From JAWRCU01 sp033542235 (GTDB lineage: Bacteria > Pseudomonadota > Alphaproteobacteria > Rhizobiales > Rhizobiaceae): a DNA stretch of 64,000 nt. Shown one piece after another: positions 50,793 to 61,786 of this stretch. The notes under the pieces are model-generated. The model was not told the DNA's origin, did no database searches, and worked only from the letters and a program-made list of their open reading frames with translations. Made by a program: the position numbers and the translations under genes. The DNA is taken from the NCBI RefSeq assembly GCF_033542235.1, contig NZ_JAWRCU010000007.1, positions 124,001 through 188,000 on the forward strand. Direction: 5' to 3'. Each line of letters opens with the position of its first letter. Within the stretch, counting starts at the first letter, position 1.

Positions 50793-53060
50793 ATGACTTC
50801 GGCACCACGCTGGCGTCGTTTCGACGAATGGGACACGCGGCCATTGCGCCACGACCAGTTCGCGGCCGAGGATCCCGAGGCCGGGTTCGCGACCTTCCAC
50901 AGTCCGTGGGACCCGACGCCATCCGCACGGGTCGAGAACGGCCGCGTCGTAGAGATCGACGGCAAGCAGGAGGCCGACTTCGATATCCTCGATTCCTTCA
51001 TCGCGGCACATCATCTTGACCTCGAGGTGATCGAAGAGGCCATGGCGATGGACCCGGCTGAGGTCGCCCGCATGCTGGTCGACATCAACGTGCCGCGAGA
51101 GACCCTCGAACAGCTTGCGCGCGGCATGACGCCCGCCAAGCTGGTCTCCGTGGTGTCCCGGATGTCGTCGCTGGAAATCACTTTCGCCTATTCCAAGATG
51201 CGCCAGCGCCGCACGCCGGGCAACCAGGCACATGTCACCAACGCCAAGGATGACCCGCTGCAACTTGCGGCCGACAGCGCCGTCGCGGTGGCGCTCGGTT
51301 TTGATGAGGTCGAGACGACGATGCGCGTTGCGTCCAACTCCTGGGCCAACGCGATCGCCTGTGCCGTCGGCGCCGCGGTGGGGCGGGGCGGCGTGCTGTT
51401 CCAATGTTCGATCGAGGAGGCGGAGGAACTGCGCATAGGCATGGCCGGCTTCACCTCCTATGCGGAGACTGTTTCGGTCTATGGCACTGAAGCCGCTTTC
51501 GTGGATGGCGACGATACGCCCTGGTCGAAAGCGTTTCTGACAGCGGCCTATGCCTCGCGCGGCATGAAGGCCCGCTGCACGTCGGGAGCGTCGGCCGAGC
51601 TGCTGATGGGGTTCCACGAGCGCCAGTCCGTGCTCTACCTCGAAGCCCGCTGCCTTTGCCTGCAGCGCGCGATGGGCGTTCAGGGGACCCAGAATGGCGG
51701 CATCGATGGCGCGCCTCTGACAGCCTCCATGGCCGGCGGCATGCGGGAGCTAATGGCGGAGAACCTCATCGCCGCCTGGCTCGGGCTGGAATGCGCGTCG
51801 GGCAACGACACCCGCATCAGTGAATCGGAGATCAGGGTCGGCGCCAAGATCACACCTTTTCTCATGGCGGGCTCCGACCTGCTCTGCTCGGGATTCGGGT
51901 CAATCCGCAAATACGACAACTCCTTCAATCCTTCGCTTTTCAATGGCGAGGACATTGAGGATTTCCTCGTTCTGCAGCGCGACTTTGAGGCCGACGGCGG
52001 ACTGACGCCGGTCGACGAAGGCGACATTCGGGAAATCCGCATGCATGCGATCCGTGCCATAGCGGCAGTGTTTGAGGAACTGGAACTCGCCACCGTTCCG
52101 GAAAGCTGGATGGTCTCTGTGGCTGCGGCATCCGGGTCCCTTGAAACGGAAACCTTCCCGACGAGCGAGGTGACGCGTATCAGCGCGGCCATTCGCGACC
52201 GTGGGCTGACGGCGGTAGACGTGGTGCGAGCGCTGGAGCGCCGCGGCTTTGCCCGCGAGGCCGAGAACCTGCTGCTCATGCTGCGACAGCGTATCTCCGG
52301 CGACTATCTGCAAACGTCTGCCATCCTCCGTGACGGCAGGGTGATCAGCGCGCTGAACGATCCGAACGATTATCGCGGGCCGGGCAGCGGCTACCGCATG
52401 TCCGATGCGCGTCGGGATGCGGTTCGCAACGTGCGCGACTTGCAAACGCGCGAGAAGGTGCTCGAGCGCGAACGTCGGTTGGACCCGACCGCCGAACCTT
52501 GGCTGATTGTAGCGGGGGAGGCGCAAAAGGGCACCGATCCGCGCGAGGTGGTCATCGGCTTGAGCCCTGCTTTCGGAAACGAGCTGACGCAGACGACGGC
52601 TGGACACGATTTGATCGACGTGGTGCTGGCGCTGACCGACGGCATTCGCGAAGGCGGCGGCGCGCCCCGGCTGATCCGCATCCGCCATACCGCCGACACG
52701 TCGTTTCTCGGCCTTACCGCGGCGCGCCTGTCGGGCTCGGGTTACGCCATCGGTATCCAGGCCAAGGGCACGGCGGTCATCCATCGCGCCGACCGCCTGC
52801 CGCACATGAATATCGAGCTGTTCTCGAACGCTCCGGTGACGACGCTGGAACACTACCGGGCGATGGGCCGCAATGCCGCGCTCTATGCGCGCGGCGAGAC
52901 TCCGGAGCCGATCATCGTGCCCGTCGACGGCCAGGCATTGGGCGCGCGCTACCACGTCCGCGTCGCCATGCTCTATGCCATCGAGACGGGCCTCGTGGTC
53001 CCGGAGGCTGCACCGGTCGATCTCGAAATGAGCATCGGTCAGGGAGGTCTGTCGCGATGA
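50793..53060 (+). CDS. B12-dependent diol/glycerol dehydratase, fused large and medium subunits
   Basis: A 755-residue fusion. Residues 1-540 match the PduC/DhaB large subunit (FHSPWDPTPSARVENGRVVEIDG, QAHVTNAKDDPLQ, YGTEAAFVDGDDTPWSKAFL, ECASGNDT). Residues 581-750 match the PduD medium subunit (EVVIGLSPAFG, RLSGSGYAIGIQAKGTAVIH). With a constant +4 offset, substrate and cation residues of the Klebsiella enzyme (recalled: Q141, H143, E170, E221, Q296, D335, S362) are all present as Q145, H147, E174, E225, Q300, D339, S366. It turns a 1,2-diol into an aldehyde using adenosylcobalamin. No reactivase gene is nearby. Confidence 0.92.
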   Translation: MTSAPRWRRFDEWDTRPLRHDQFAAEDPEAGFATFHSPWDPTPSARVENGRVVEIDGKQEADFDILDSFIAAHHLDLEVIEEAMAMDPAEVARMLVDINVPRETLEQLARGMTPAKLVSVVSRMSSLEITFAYSKMRQRRTPGNQAHVTNAKDDPLQLAADSAVAVALGFDEVETTMRVASNSWANAIACAVGAAVGRGGVLFQCSIEEAEELRIGMAGFTSYAETVSVYGTEAAFVDGDDTPWSKAFLTAAYASRGMKARCTSGASAELLMGFHERQSVLYLEARCLCLQRAMGVQGTQNGGIDGAPLTASMAGGMRELMAENLIAAWLGLECASGNDTRISESEIRVGAKITPFLMAGSDLLCSGFGSIRKYDNSFNPSLFNGEDIEDFLVLQRDFEADGGLTPVDEGDIREIRMHAIRAIAAVFEELELATVPESWMVSVAAASGSLETETFPTSEVTRISAAIRDRGLTAVDVVRALERRGFAREAENLLLMLRQRISGDYLQTSAILRDGRVISALNDPNDYRGPGSGYRMSDARRDAVRNVRDLQTREKVLERERRLDPTAEPWLIVAGEAQKGTDPREVVIGLSPAFGNELTQTTAGHDLIDVVLALTDGIREGGGAPRLIRIRHTADTSFLGLTAARLSGSGYAIGIQAKGTAVIHRADRLPHMNIELFSNAPVTTLEHYRAMGRNAALYARGETPEPIIVPVDGQALGARYHVRVAMLYAIETGLVVPEAAPVDLEMSIGQGGLSR

Positions 53061-53476
53061 GCTCGCCGCTCGACCTCTATCCCATTTCCGAGAAGGCTCC
53101 GGAGCGGGCCGTGTCTGCCTCCGGCATGCCGCTCGACCGGTTGACGCTCGATGCCATCGTCTCGGGGCGCGTCGGCGCCGACGATATCCGCATTTCGGCG
53201 GACGTCTTGAAGCAGCAGGCCGCGATAGCGCGCGCCGCCGGCCGCGACCGCCTTGCCTTGAACCTCGAACGCGCGGCCGAGCTGGTGGCTGTCCCGCAGG
53301 ACATCATTTTGGAAACTTACGAGATGATGCGGCCGGGCCGCCTGCAGGATTCGCGCCTGCTTTCTGCACGCGCCGAGATGCTGCGGCGGGATTACGGAGC
53401 CCATGCGATCGCCGCGCTGATCGACGAGGCCGTCGCCGTGTACGAACGCCGCAACCTGTTTCGCCGCCGATATTAG
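53057..53476 (+). CDS. Diol/glycerol dehydratase small subunit
   Basis: A 139-residue PduE-like subunit: YPISEKAPERAVSASGMPLDRLTL near the start, VSGRVGADDIRISADVLKQQA, then RAAELVAVPQDIILETYEMMRP and AVYERRNLFRRRY at the end. All four blocks follow the PduE pattern. The ATG overlaps the stop of the fused large/medium subunit by 4 bp. It completes the dehydratase core. Confidence 0.9.
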   Translation: MSSPLDLYPISEKAPERAVSASGMPLDRLTLDAIVSGRVGADDIRISADVLKQQAAIARAAGRDRLALNLERAAELVAVPQDIILETYEMMRPGRLQDSRLLSARAEMLRRDYGAHAIAALIDEAVAVYERRNLFRRRY

Positions 53477-53495
53477 CTGAGAGAAGGGACTTCGG

Positions 53496-54302
53496 ATGAT
53501 TCTTGAGGGACGGACGGCGATCGTCACCGGAGCTGGCTCCGGCATCGGGCGCGCCGGATCGGAGGCGATGGCCCGGGAGGGCGCGTTTGTCGTGGTGACG
53601 GACCGCGATATGGGCGCGGCGCGCCGCACCGTCGACCGGATTCTCGGCGGGGGCGGGCGAGCAGAAGCCCGCGAGTTGGACGTCACGGACGATGCCGCGA
53701 TCGCCGTGCTGATCGGCGACGTCGCCGAGAGGCACGGCCGGATCGATATCCTTCACAACCACGCCGGTGTCCAGGTTGCGGGCAGCATCGAAGAGATTGA
53801 CGGCATCGCATTCGATCGGTCGTGGGCGATAAATGTGCATGCCCAGTTCGTGGCGTGCCAGGCCGTACTGCCCTTCATGAAAAATCAGCGCCGCGGCGTG
53901 ATCCTCAATACCTCGTCGAATTCCGGCGTATTTCTCGATCGCGCGATGACCGCCTACATCACGAGCAAGGCCGCGTCGATCACAATGACGCGCCAGATCG
54001 CCCTAGATGTCGCGCGCTATGGTATTCGCGTCAACGCCCTCTGTCCGGGCTGGGTCGATACGCCGTTCAACGATCCGTACACGGCGCAGCTCGGTGGTCG
54101 CAAAGCGTTGGAGCACGCGATCGCAAACATCGTGCCGATGGGCCGCTTCGCGACGCCTGAGGAGATCGCCGAGGTGATCCTCTTCATGGTGTCCGACAGC
54201 TCGCGCTACATGACCGGCCATGCACTGGTCGCGGACGGTGGGGAGTCGCTGGCGGGCGGAACGAATGCGGGAAGCAACGAAGCGATCAGGCCAGCGCCCT
54301 GA
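53496..54302 (+). CDS. SDR-family dehydrogenase of the dehydratase operon
   Basis: A 268-residue classical SDR: TGAGSGIGRAGSEAM, an NHAG in place of NNAG, Ser in LNTSSNSGV, YITSK active site and CPGWVDTPFND. It starts 19 bp after the small subunit, so it is the last gene of the importer/dehydratase operon. It may reduce the aldehyde product or first oxidise the imported polyol; direction and substrate are not visible from sequence. Confidence 0.85.
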   Translation: MILEGRTAIVTGAGSGIGRAGSEAMAREGAFVVVTDRDMGAARRTVDRILGGGGRAEARELDVTDDAAIAVLIGDVAERHGRIDILHNHAGVQVAGSIEEIDGIAFDRSWAINVHAQFVACQAVLPFMKNQRRGVILNTSSNSGVFLDRAMTAYITSKAASITMTRQIALDVARYGIRVNALCPGWVDTPFNDPYTAQLGGRKALEHAIANIVPMGRFATPEEIAEVILFMVSDSSRYMTGHALVADGGESLAGGTNAGSNEAIRPAP

Positions 54303-54364
54303 CTGCATCGCGGGCTCCGGCTGAGAATGGACGGGGCGAGCCGTGGTCAAACGGCCGGGCCGGT

Positions 54365-55309
54365 TTACCCGGCGTCGGCAAGAAGGCGTTCGGCGAGCGA
54401 CTGCGTGAGCACCAGGTGAGTGGCAAGCCCCCCGGCGAGAGTGGCCTGCAGTGGCCCGATCTTGTTGTCCTGGCCGACCACGACGAGCCGTTTCGGGATT
54501 GCACGGATCGCAGCAAGATCGGCCGATATGAGCTGCCGGTTGTAAGCGCAATCGAGCACGTTGCCGTTGCGGCCGATGAGCTGCCCGGCGATAACGCCGG
54601 CTGCGCCCTTGCCGCGCAACGCCCGCAGCGCGCTGCGGCTGAGCGCGCCGCACTGAACGATGTGGCTGTCATCATCGACGCCGCCCGCCGAAAATAGCGC
54701 CAGCGTGCAGTCCGAGATGCTGGCAAGCTGGTCCCTGATGACAGGCTCGCGCTTCAGGCTCTCGGCCAGTCCTTCGTCTGACAGGACGAGCGGCGCATAG
54801 ATGTTGATCCCTTTGGCATTCAGCCGGCGCGCGATCTCCATGGTGCACTGATCGGGCCGGTAGGAATACGGGGCGCCGAGATTGCCGCAGAGCTGGATGA
54901 CTGTCACGCCGCGCAGATCCGCGAAAGGCATCACGTCCGCGATCTGATAGACCGTTTTGCCCCAGGCGACGGCGACACGATCATCCTTCTTCACCAGTTC
55001 GAGGAACACGCCCGCGGCAAGGACAGAGATCTGGCTATCGGAATCGAGCTCGCCATGACCTTGCGGAGCCACCCACACCGATTCGAGTCCGAACCGGTCT
55101 TCGATCCTGCGCGCGAGGAAGTCGGCGCTGAACAGTTCGGTGGAGGTGGAGATATTGACGACACCAATCTCGCGCGCCTTCTTCAGATAGGCCGCGACAG
55201 AGGCGCGCGAGATGTCCAGCCGTTCGGCAACTTCCTCCTGCCGCATGCCGTGCGCGTAGTAGAGCCAGGCGGCCTTGTGCACGATCGGATCGACATTTCT
55301 GATGCTCAT
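54365..55309 (-). CDS. SorC/DeoR-type sugar-binding transcriptional regulator
   Basis: A 314-residue regulator. The N-terminal helix-turn-helix is at about residues 22-47 (MRQEEVAERLDISRASVAAYLKKARE); the rest is a SorC sugar-phosphate-binding domain (VAWGKTVYQIADVM, GLATHLVLTQSLAERLL). ATG 55309 follows 22 bp after the cupin gene. It probably controls the divergent nucleoside importer operon, in response to a ribose-phosphate-like ligand. Confidence 0.88.
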   Translation of the reverse strand: MSIRNVDPIVHKAAWLYYAHGMRQEEVAERLDISRASVAAYLKKAREIGVVNISTSTELFSADFLARRIEDRFGLESVWVAPQGHGELDSDSQISVLAAGVFLELVKKDDRVAVAWGKTVYQIADVMPFADLRGVTVIQLCGNLGAPYSYRPDQCTMEIARRLNAKGINIYAPLVLSDEGLAESLKREPVIRDQLASISDCTLALFSAGGVDDDSHIVQCGALSRSALRALRGKGAAGVIAGQLIGRNGNVLDCAYNRQLISADLAAIRAIPKRLVVVGQDNKIGPLQATLAGGLATHLVLTQSLAERLLADAG

Positions 55310-55331
55310 GGCGGTGACTTCGGATGGGCTG

Positions 55332-55706
55332 TCAGGCAGCCTCGGTTTCCAGGTTGACATAGCTCTCCGGAACGAAGCGCGGTGTGCAGAGGCAGTAGAA
55401 TTCGAGGTCGCTGTCGCCGGTGTTTTCGATCCGCTGTGCGGCGCCTGGCGGAATGACCGCCTGGTCACCTGGCCTAAGCAACTGCCGCTCGCCGTCGACC
55501 TCGATGATGCCCTGGCCCTTGCGGACGATATAGCGCTCGCAGATGCCGTCCAGTCTGTGGAGTTGCGTCGTCACGCCCCGCTCTACCCGGGCGACGGCAA
55601 GCGAAGTCTCCGGCGAGGCGTCGTCATTGTGCAGCTCGGTGATATGGCAGCGTTCGTCGGTCCAGAACTCTCCCCGGGAGGATGCCGGCAGGAAGAAACG
55701 GGTCAT
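55332..55706 (-). CDS. Cupin-domain protein
   Basis: A 124-residue single-cupin protein. Motif 1 (TTQLHRLDGICERYIVRKGQG) has one His and a Glu, motif 2 (PGDQAVIPPGAAQRIENTG) lacks the usual His, so metal binding may be altered. It is first in a two-gene unit with the SorC-type regulator and divergent from the nucleoside operon. It might isomerise or bind a sugar intermediate. Confidence 0.8.
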   Translation of the reverse strand: MTRFFLPASSRGEFWTDERCHITELHNDDASPETSLAVARVERGVTTQLHRLDGICERYIVRKGQGIIEVDGERQLLRPGDQAVIPPGAAQRIENTGDSDLEFYCLCTPRFVPESYVNLETEAA

Positions 55707-55725
55707 GCTCAGGGCCCTCGAACAA

Positions 55726-55791
55726 TGTCAATTGACTCTGACAAATGCTAGAATATGCTCTTGTCCCTGTCAAAGGCATGTCCGCCTGACA
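55726..55791. promoter_or_regulatory. Promoter and TGTCA/TGACA dyads of the nucleoside operon
   Basis: A sigma70-like promoter TTGACT (55732-55737), N16, TATGCT (55754-55759) points toward the BMP gene. TGTCA-N8-TGACA (55726-55743) overlaps its -35 box, and a second pair TGTCA-N14-TGACA lies at 55768-55791 beyond the expected start site. The arrangement suits repression by the divergently encoded SorC-type regulator. Confidence 0.5.
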
Positions 55792-55879
55792 CTGCCGGCG
55801 ATCATGAAAGCGGGTTTCATGCCCGCGCTGTGAAAAAGGGGAGCGCTGCGGTCTCGCAGCCGATCAGACGGAGGCTTTG

Positions 55880-56887
55880 ATGGGTGTGTGGAAAAAGAGT
55901 GTAGCCGCATTGTCTCTGGCGGTGACGATGGCAGCGGGCCAGGCTTCCGCCAGCGATCTCCTGGTTTACGTCTCGCCGGATGCCATCGGTGTGAACGCCT
56001 TCCTGAAGATGGGACAAACCGGCATCGAGGCCGCCGCGATGAAGCACGGCATGGACTTCAAGACCTATGAGAGCAAGACCGCGGCGGAGCGGCGCGAGAA
56101 TGTCGACGCTGCGGTAAACGAGGGCGCAAAGGTCGTCGTCGTTCTCGGCTTCGAGTTCAACGATATCCTCAAGGAAGTTGCGCCGACCGCGCCGGACACC
56201 CAGTTCCTCATTGTCGACCAGTGCATCGAGAACCAGCCGGACAATGTTCACTGTGCGGTATTCCGCGAATATGAGGCGAGCTATCTGATGGGTGTCGCCG
56301 CCGGCATGCTGACCAAAAGCAACACGGTCGGGGTGGTGGGCGCCATCGATATTCCCTTCCTGCATCGCTATACCGACGGCTACGCCGAGGGCGTCAAGTC
56401 AGTGAAGCCGGACGCCAAGGTGGAAGTACGCTGGGTTGGCGGAGACAATCCTTTTGCCGATCCGGTCCGCGCCAAGGAGCAGGCCGTGGCGCTCAACGCG
56501 ACCGGAGCCGACTATATTTACACTGCGACCGCCGGCGGCGATTTTGGTGTCTTCGAGGCTGCAAAGGAGAAGGGCTTCAAGGTCTTTTCGGTGGACGTCA
56601 ATCACTGCCCGGATGTTCCCGGCATCATCGTCGATCAGAGCCTGAAGCATGTGAACGTGGCTCTGGGCACGGCGGTCGACGCGATCCTCGCTGGCGAGAA
56701 GAAGACCTTCACCTCGCTTGGCATCAAGGAAGGCGGCGTAGGAGCGGTCGCGCTCGACGAGGCCGGGATGGCTTCGAGCAAGTGCCTGATTGCGGATCAT
56801 CCCGACGTCGCCGCCAAGATGCGCGAAGTCGCCGCCACTATTGCGGACGGCTCGCTCAAGCTGACCGATCCGATGGCGGCAAAGTAG
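55880..56887 (+). CDS. BMP-family nucleoside-binding protein
   Basis: A 335-residue periplasmic protein with a signal peptide (about 1-25, ending ASAS) and the BMP (PnrA-like) fold: VVVLGFEFNDILKEVA, FREYEASYLMGVAAGML, VGVVGAIDIPFLHRYTDGYAEG. This family mostly binds purine nucleosides. ATG 55880 has GGAGG upstream. It feeds the ATPase and permeases downstream. Confidence 0.9.
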   Translation: MGVWKKSVAALSLAVTMAAGQASASDLLVYVSPDAIGVNAFLKMGQTGIEAAAMKHGMDFKTYESKTAAERRENVDAAVNEGAKVVVVLGFEFNDILKEVAPTAPDTQFLIVDQCIENQPDNVHCAVFREYEASYLMGVAAGMLTKSNTVGVVGAIDIPFLHRYTDGYAEGVKSVKPDAKVEVRWVGGDNPFADPVRAKEQAVALNATGADYIYTATAGGDFGVFEAAKEKGFKVFSVDVNHCPDVPGIIVDQSLKHVNVALGTAVDAILAGEKKTFTSLGIKEGGVGAVALDEAGMASSKCLIADHPDVAAKMREVAATIADGSLKLTDPMAAK

Positions 56888-56933
56888 TCCGGCCGTATCA
56901 CTTGCATGCCGCAGGCAGCAGGCCGGCGGCGGA

Positions 56934-56956
56934 TGGATGCGCCAGGAGCGCGTCCA
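56934..56956 (+). other. Stem-loop between BMP gene and ATPase gene
   Basis: TGGATGCGC (56934-56942), 5-base loop, GCGCGTCCA (56948-56956): a 9-bp stem with one G-T pair and no T-run. Position matches the hairpin in the other importer operon and may protect the binding-protein mRNA. Confidence 0.5.
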
Positions 56957-56976
56957 TATCGCGAAGACCATTGCTC

Positions 56977-58490
<1,514 letters not shown>

Positions 58491-58494
<4 letters not shown>

Positions 58495-59558
58495 GCGCGC
58501 CCTCCCGCAATTGGCTGAGCGGCGACCTGCTGCCGTGGATCGTCACGCTCGCCTGGATCCTCGCGATCTTTCTTGCGCTGATGATCCTGGTGAAGGCGCC
58601 GTTCGGCACCGCGATCCAGGGCTTCTTCGACGGCGCCTTCGGTGGCCGCCGTTTCGCCTATCTGATGGCGACGCTGAGCCGCGCAACGCTGATCGTCGGC
58701 ATGGCGCTTTCGGTCATGCTGAGCTTCCGCGCCGGGCTCTTCAATATCGGCGGAGAGGGGCAGCTCGTTGCTGGCGGATTGGTCTCGGCGCTCGTGGCGC
58801 TTGCCATGCCCGGACCGCCGCTGCTGGTGCTCGCAGTCTCGATCCTCGCCGGCATGGTGGCCGGCATGGCCTGGGCCCTGCTTGCCGGCGTCCTCTATCT
58901 CTATGTCGGCGTGCCGCTGCTCGTCGGGTCCCTGCTGCTCAACTTCCCGATCCGCTATGTCGCCTCCTATCTGGTGGCGCACCCATTCCGCGACGTGCCC
59001 TCCGGTATGCTGCAATCCAATCTGATGCCGGACCAGACCTGGCTGCCCTATTTCCCCGGCACGCGGCTCGATATCGGCATCCTGTTCATCGTCGCGACCA
59101 GCATCATCACCATCGTCTACAGCTACAGGACCGTGCACGGTTACCACGCCCGCCTGAACGGACTGGCGCCCGATTTCGCGCGCGCGGTGGGCCTTCCTGT
59201 GGCGCGCCTCACCTTGCAGACGCTGGCGATGAGCGGCGCGATCGCCGGCCTTGTCGGCGCGATCGCCGTGTTCGGCATCCATCACCGTTATGTAGACGGC
59301 ATGCTGGTGCAGCCGCTCTATGCCTGGACAGGCATCATCGCAGTGCTGCTGGTCGGGATGATCCCCTGGCTCGTGCCGTTTTCCGGCTTCTTCTTCGCCG
59401 CACTCCAGACCGGTGCCGCGGGCATGGAGCGCGCTGCTCAGGTGCCTAAGGAGATCGCGCTGGTCATGCAGGCAGTGATCATCCTCTTCGTCGCAAGCCG
59501 CGTTTCGGTCGCGCTGATGTCGCCGTCCAGGGACAAGGGGAGCGACGGCGATGTTTGA
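58491..59558 (+). CDS. Nucleoside ABC transporter permease
   Basis: A 355-residue BPD_transp_2-type permease with about eight to ten hydrophobic helices and the FRAGLFNIGGEGQLVAGGL segment typical of nucleoside (NupP-like) permeases. It overlaps the ATPase gene by 4 bp and the next permease gene by 8 bp. Confidence 0.9.
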
Positions 59559-60453
59559 TTTCCTCCTGGACCCGTCCTTTCTCGCCTCGGTGCCGCGCTT
59601 CGTGACACCGCTGCTCCTCGCTGGACTTGGCGGTGCCATCTGCGAGCGGGCGGGCGTGTTCAATATCGGCCTGGAAGGCATGATGCTGACCGGCGCCTTC
59701 GCGGCCGTTGTCGGCGCCTATTTCGCCGGATCGCCCTATATCGGCGCGTTGGCCGCTGCTCTTGCAGGTGCGGCGATGGGGCTGGTCTTCGCCGAGTTCA
59801 ACCTGCGACGCGGCGGCGACTCGATCGTCGTCTCGATCGCGATCAACCTGCTGGCCGCCGGCATCACCGCCTTCCTGCTGCGGGTGATCTTCAAAGTGAC
59901 GGGCACGTTCAACAGTCCGGACATCGCCGGCTTCGCACCGATCCAACTTCCGCTGGTGAAGGATGTCCCTGTCATCGGCCCGATCCTCAGCGGGCAGTCG
60001 CTGCTCTTCTACCTCTCGGTCCTGGCAGTCCCGGTGCTGCACTTCTTCTTCGCGCGGCACAGGCTCGGCCTGCGCATCCGCGCCGCCGGCGAGAATCCGG
60101 CGGGGCTGACGGCAGGCGGCGTGAACCCGAACCAAGTGCGGCTGATGGCGCTGATCCTGTGCGGCGCGCTCTGCGGGTTGGCGGGCGCCCAGCTCTCGAT
60201 CGCCAACGTCAAGCTTTTCGTTGAGAATATGAGCGCGGGGCGAGGCTGGATCGCAGTCGTGGCAGTGCTTCTGACGCGCGGCCGGCCCTGGCCGCTTCTC
60301 TTCATCACCGTTCTGTTCGGAATGGTCGACAGCCTCTCCTTCCGCGTGCAGGGGCTCGGCATGCCGCAGCAGTTCACTGACATGATGCCATATCTCGCGA
60401 CCCTTGCGGTGCTCACCTTGCTGTCGTGGTGGTACAGAAAGAGACAAGCATGA
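59551..60453 (+). CDS. Nucleoside ABC transporter permease
   Basis: A 300-residue BPD_transp_2-type permease with the sister segment CERAGVFNIGLEGMMLTGAF (NupQ-like) and about eight helices. It forms a heterodimer with the preceding permease. Its stop overlaps the amidohydrolase start (ATGA). Confidence 0.9.
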   Translation: MFDFLLDPSFLASVPRFVTPLLLAGLGGAICERAGVFNIGLEGMMLTGAFAAVVGAYFAGSPYIGALAAALAGAAMGLVFAEFNLRRGGDSIVVSIAINLLAAGITAFLLRVIFKVTGTFNSPDIAGFAPIQLPLVKDVPVIGPILSGQSLLFYLSVLAVPVLHFFFARHRLGLRIRAAGENPAGLTAGGVNPNQVRLMALILCGALCGLAGAQLSIANVKLFVENMSAGRGWIAVVAVLLTRGRPWPLLFITVLFGMVDSLSFRVQGLGMPQQFTDMMPYLATLAVLTLLSWWYRKRQA

Positions 60454-61766
60454 CCGATCTCGTCATCCGGAATGCGCTGGTCGTCACTTGCGATGCGGCT
60501 GGCACCGTCATCGCCGACGGCGGCGTCGCCGTCGAGAACGGCCGCATCAGTGCCGTCGGTACCTGGGCCGAACTCGCCCCGCTTGCCGAGCGGGCGAAGC
60601 GGGTCGTCGACGGCGCTGGCCACATCCTGATGCCCGGCATCGTCAACACGCATTGCCACGCCGGCGACAGCCTGTTTCGCGGCCTCGTCGAGGATCTGCC
60701 TCTGGAGCCGTGGCTGCAGACAGTGTGGAAGGCGGAAGGTGCGATCCTCAACCCGCGGACGTCCCATCTCGGCACCGTGCTCGGCTTCGCCGAGCTGCTG
60801 CTTTCCGGCGTCACCTCAGTGATGGATATGTTCTGGTATCCGTTCGAGACAGTGAAGGCAGCGCGCAAGGTTGGCCTGCGCGTGTCGACCGGCGGCATCT
60901 TCTTCGATCCGGCCGGCGTGACGGCACTGTCGATCGAGAAGCGCGTGGCTGAAGCGGAGCGTTTCTTCGAGGAGTTCGGCAAGTCGGAAGATGTTTTCGC
61001 AGCGGCCATGCCGCATGGCGCCTACACGGTAAGTCCGGACAATCTGAAGTCCGCCCATGCTGTCGCCCACAAATGCGGCGGTCTCTTCTGCACGCATTGC
61101 GCCGAAACGCGGGCCGAGCAGGCGGACGTGACGTCGCGCTACGGCCGCAGCGTGGTGCGCCATCTCGACCACCTCGGCTGCATCGACGATCGCACCGTGC
61201 TGGCGCACTGCGTCCATCTTGACGACGAGGAGCTCGACATACTTGCCCGCCGCGGCGCGCATGTCGCGCACAATCCGATGTCGAACATGAAGCTGGCCTC
61301 CGGCTTCGCGCGAATTCCGAAGATGTTGGATCGCGGCATCAATGTCTCCCTGGGCACGGACGGGCAGCTCTCCGGCAACGATCTCGACATGTGGATGGCG
61401 CTGCGCCTTGCCGCGACGATCCACAAGGGTTTCACCGGTCGCGCCGACGTGGTCTCCACGCGGCAGGCAATGGACATGCTGACCATCAACGGTGCGAAGG
61501 CGCTGGGTGCCGCCGATCGCATCGGCAGTCTGGAGAAGGGCAAGTTCGCCGACATGGTGATGGTCGACATCAAGCGTCCGCACGCGGTGCCGATGTTCGA
61601 TCCGATGACGCATCTGGTCTACTCGACCAACAAGTCGGATGTCCGCCACGTCTTCCTGGGCGGCGAGCAGGTGGTGCGCGACGGGGCGCTGACGCGCCTG
61701 GACATCATGGAGACGGTGGACGAGGTCCAGAGCCTCGCGCCGAAGATCAAGGCGACGATCGCCTGA
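60450..61766 (+). CDS. Amidohydrolase (nucleoside/purine deaminase-like)
   Basis: A 438-residue metal-dependent amidohydrolase of the SsnA/TrzN/MtaD type. Metal ligands: NTHCHAGDS (H-x-H), HCAE with the catalytic Glu, LAHCVHLDDEEL, and the Asp in LGTDGQLSGNDLDMW. Family members deaminate guanine, cytosine, S-adenosylhomocysteine, methylthioadenosine or 5'-deoxyadenosine. The next gene is a purine nucleoside phosphorylase, so nucleoside deamination before phosphorolysis is the likely role. Confidence 0.85.
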   Translation: MTDLVIRNALVVTCDAAGTVIADGGVAVENGRISAVGTWAELAPLAERAKRVVDGAGHILMPGIVNTHCHAGDSLFRGLVEDLPLEPWLQTVWKAEGAILNPRTSHLGTVLGFAELLLSGVTSVMDMFWYPFETVKAARKVGLRVSTGGIFFDPAGVTALSIEKRVAEAERFFEEFGKSEDVFAAAMPHGAYTVSPDNLKSAHAVAHKCGGLFCTHCAETRAEQADVTSRYGRSVVRHLDHLGCIDDRTVLAHCVHLDDEELDILARRGAHVAHNPMSNMKLASGFARIPKMLDRGINVSLGTDGQLSGNDLDMWMALRLAATIHKGFTGRADVVSTRQAMDMLTINGAKALGAADRIGSLEKGKFADMVMVDIKRPHAVPMFDPMTHLVYSTNKSDVRHVFLGGEQVVRDGALTRLDIMETVDEVQSLAPKIKATIA

Positions 61767-61786
61767 ATATCGGGGAAGGACAAGCG

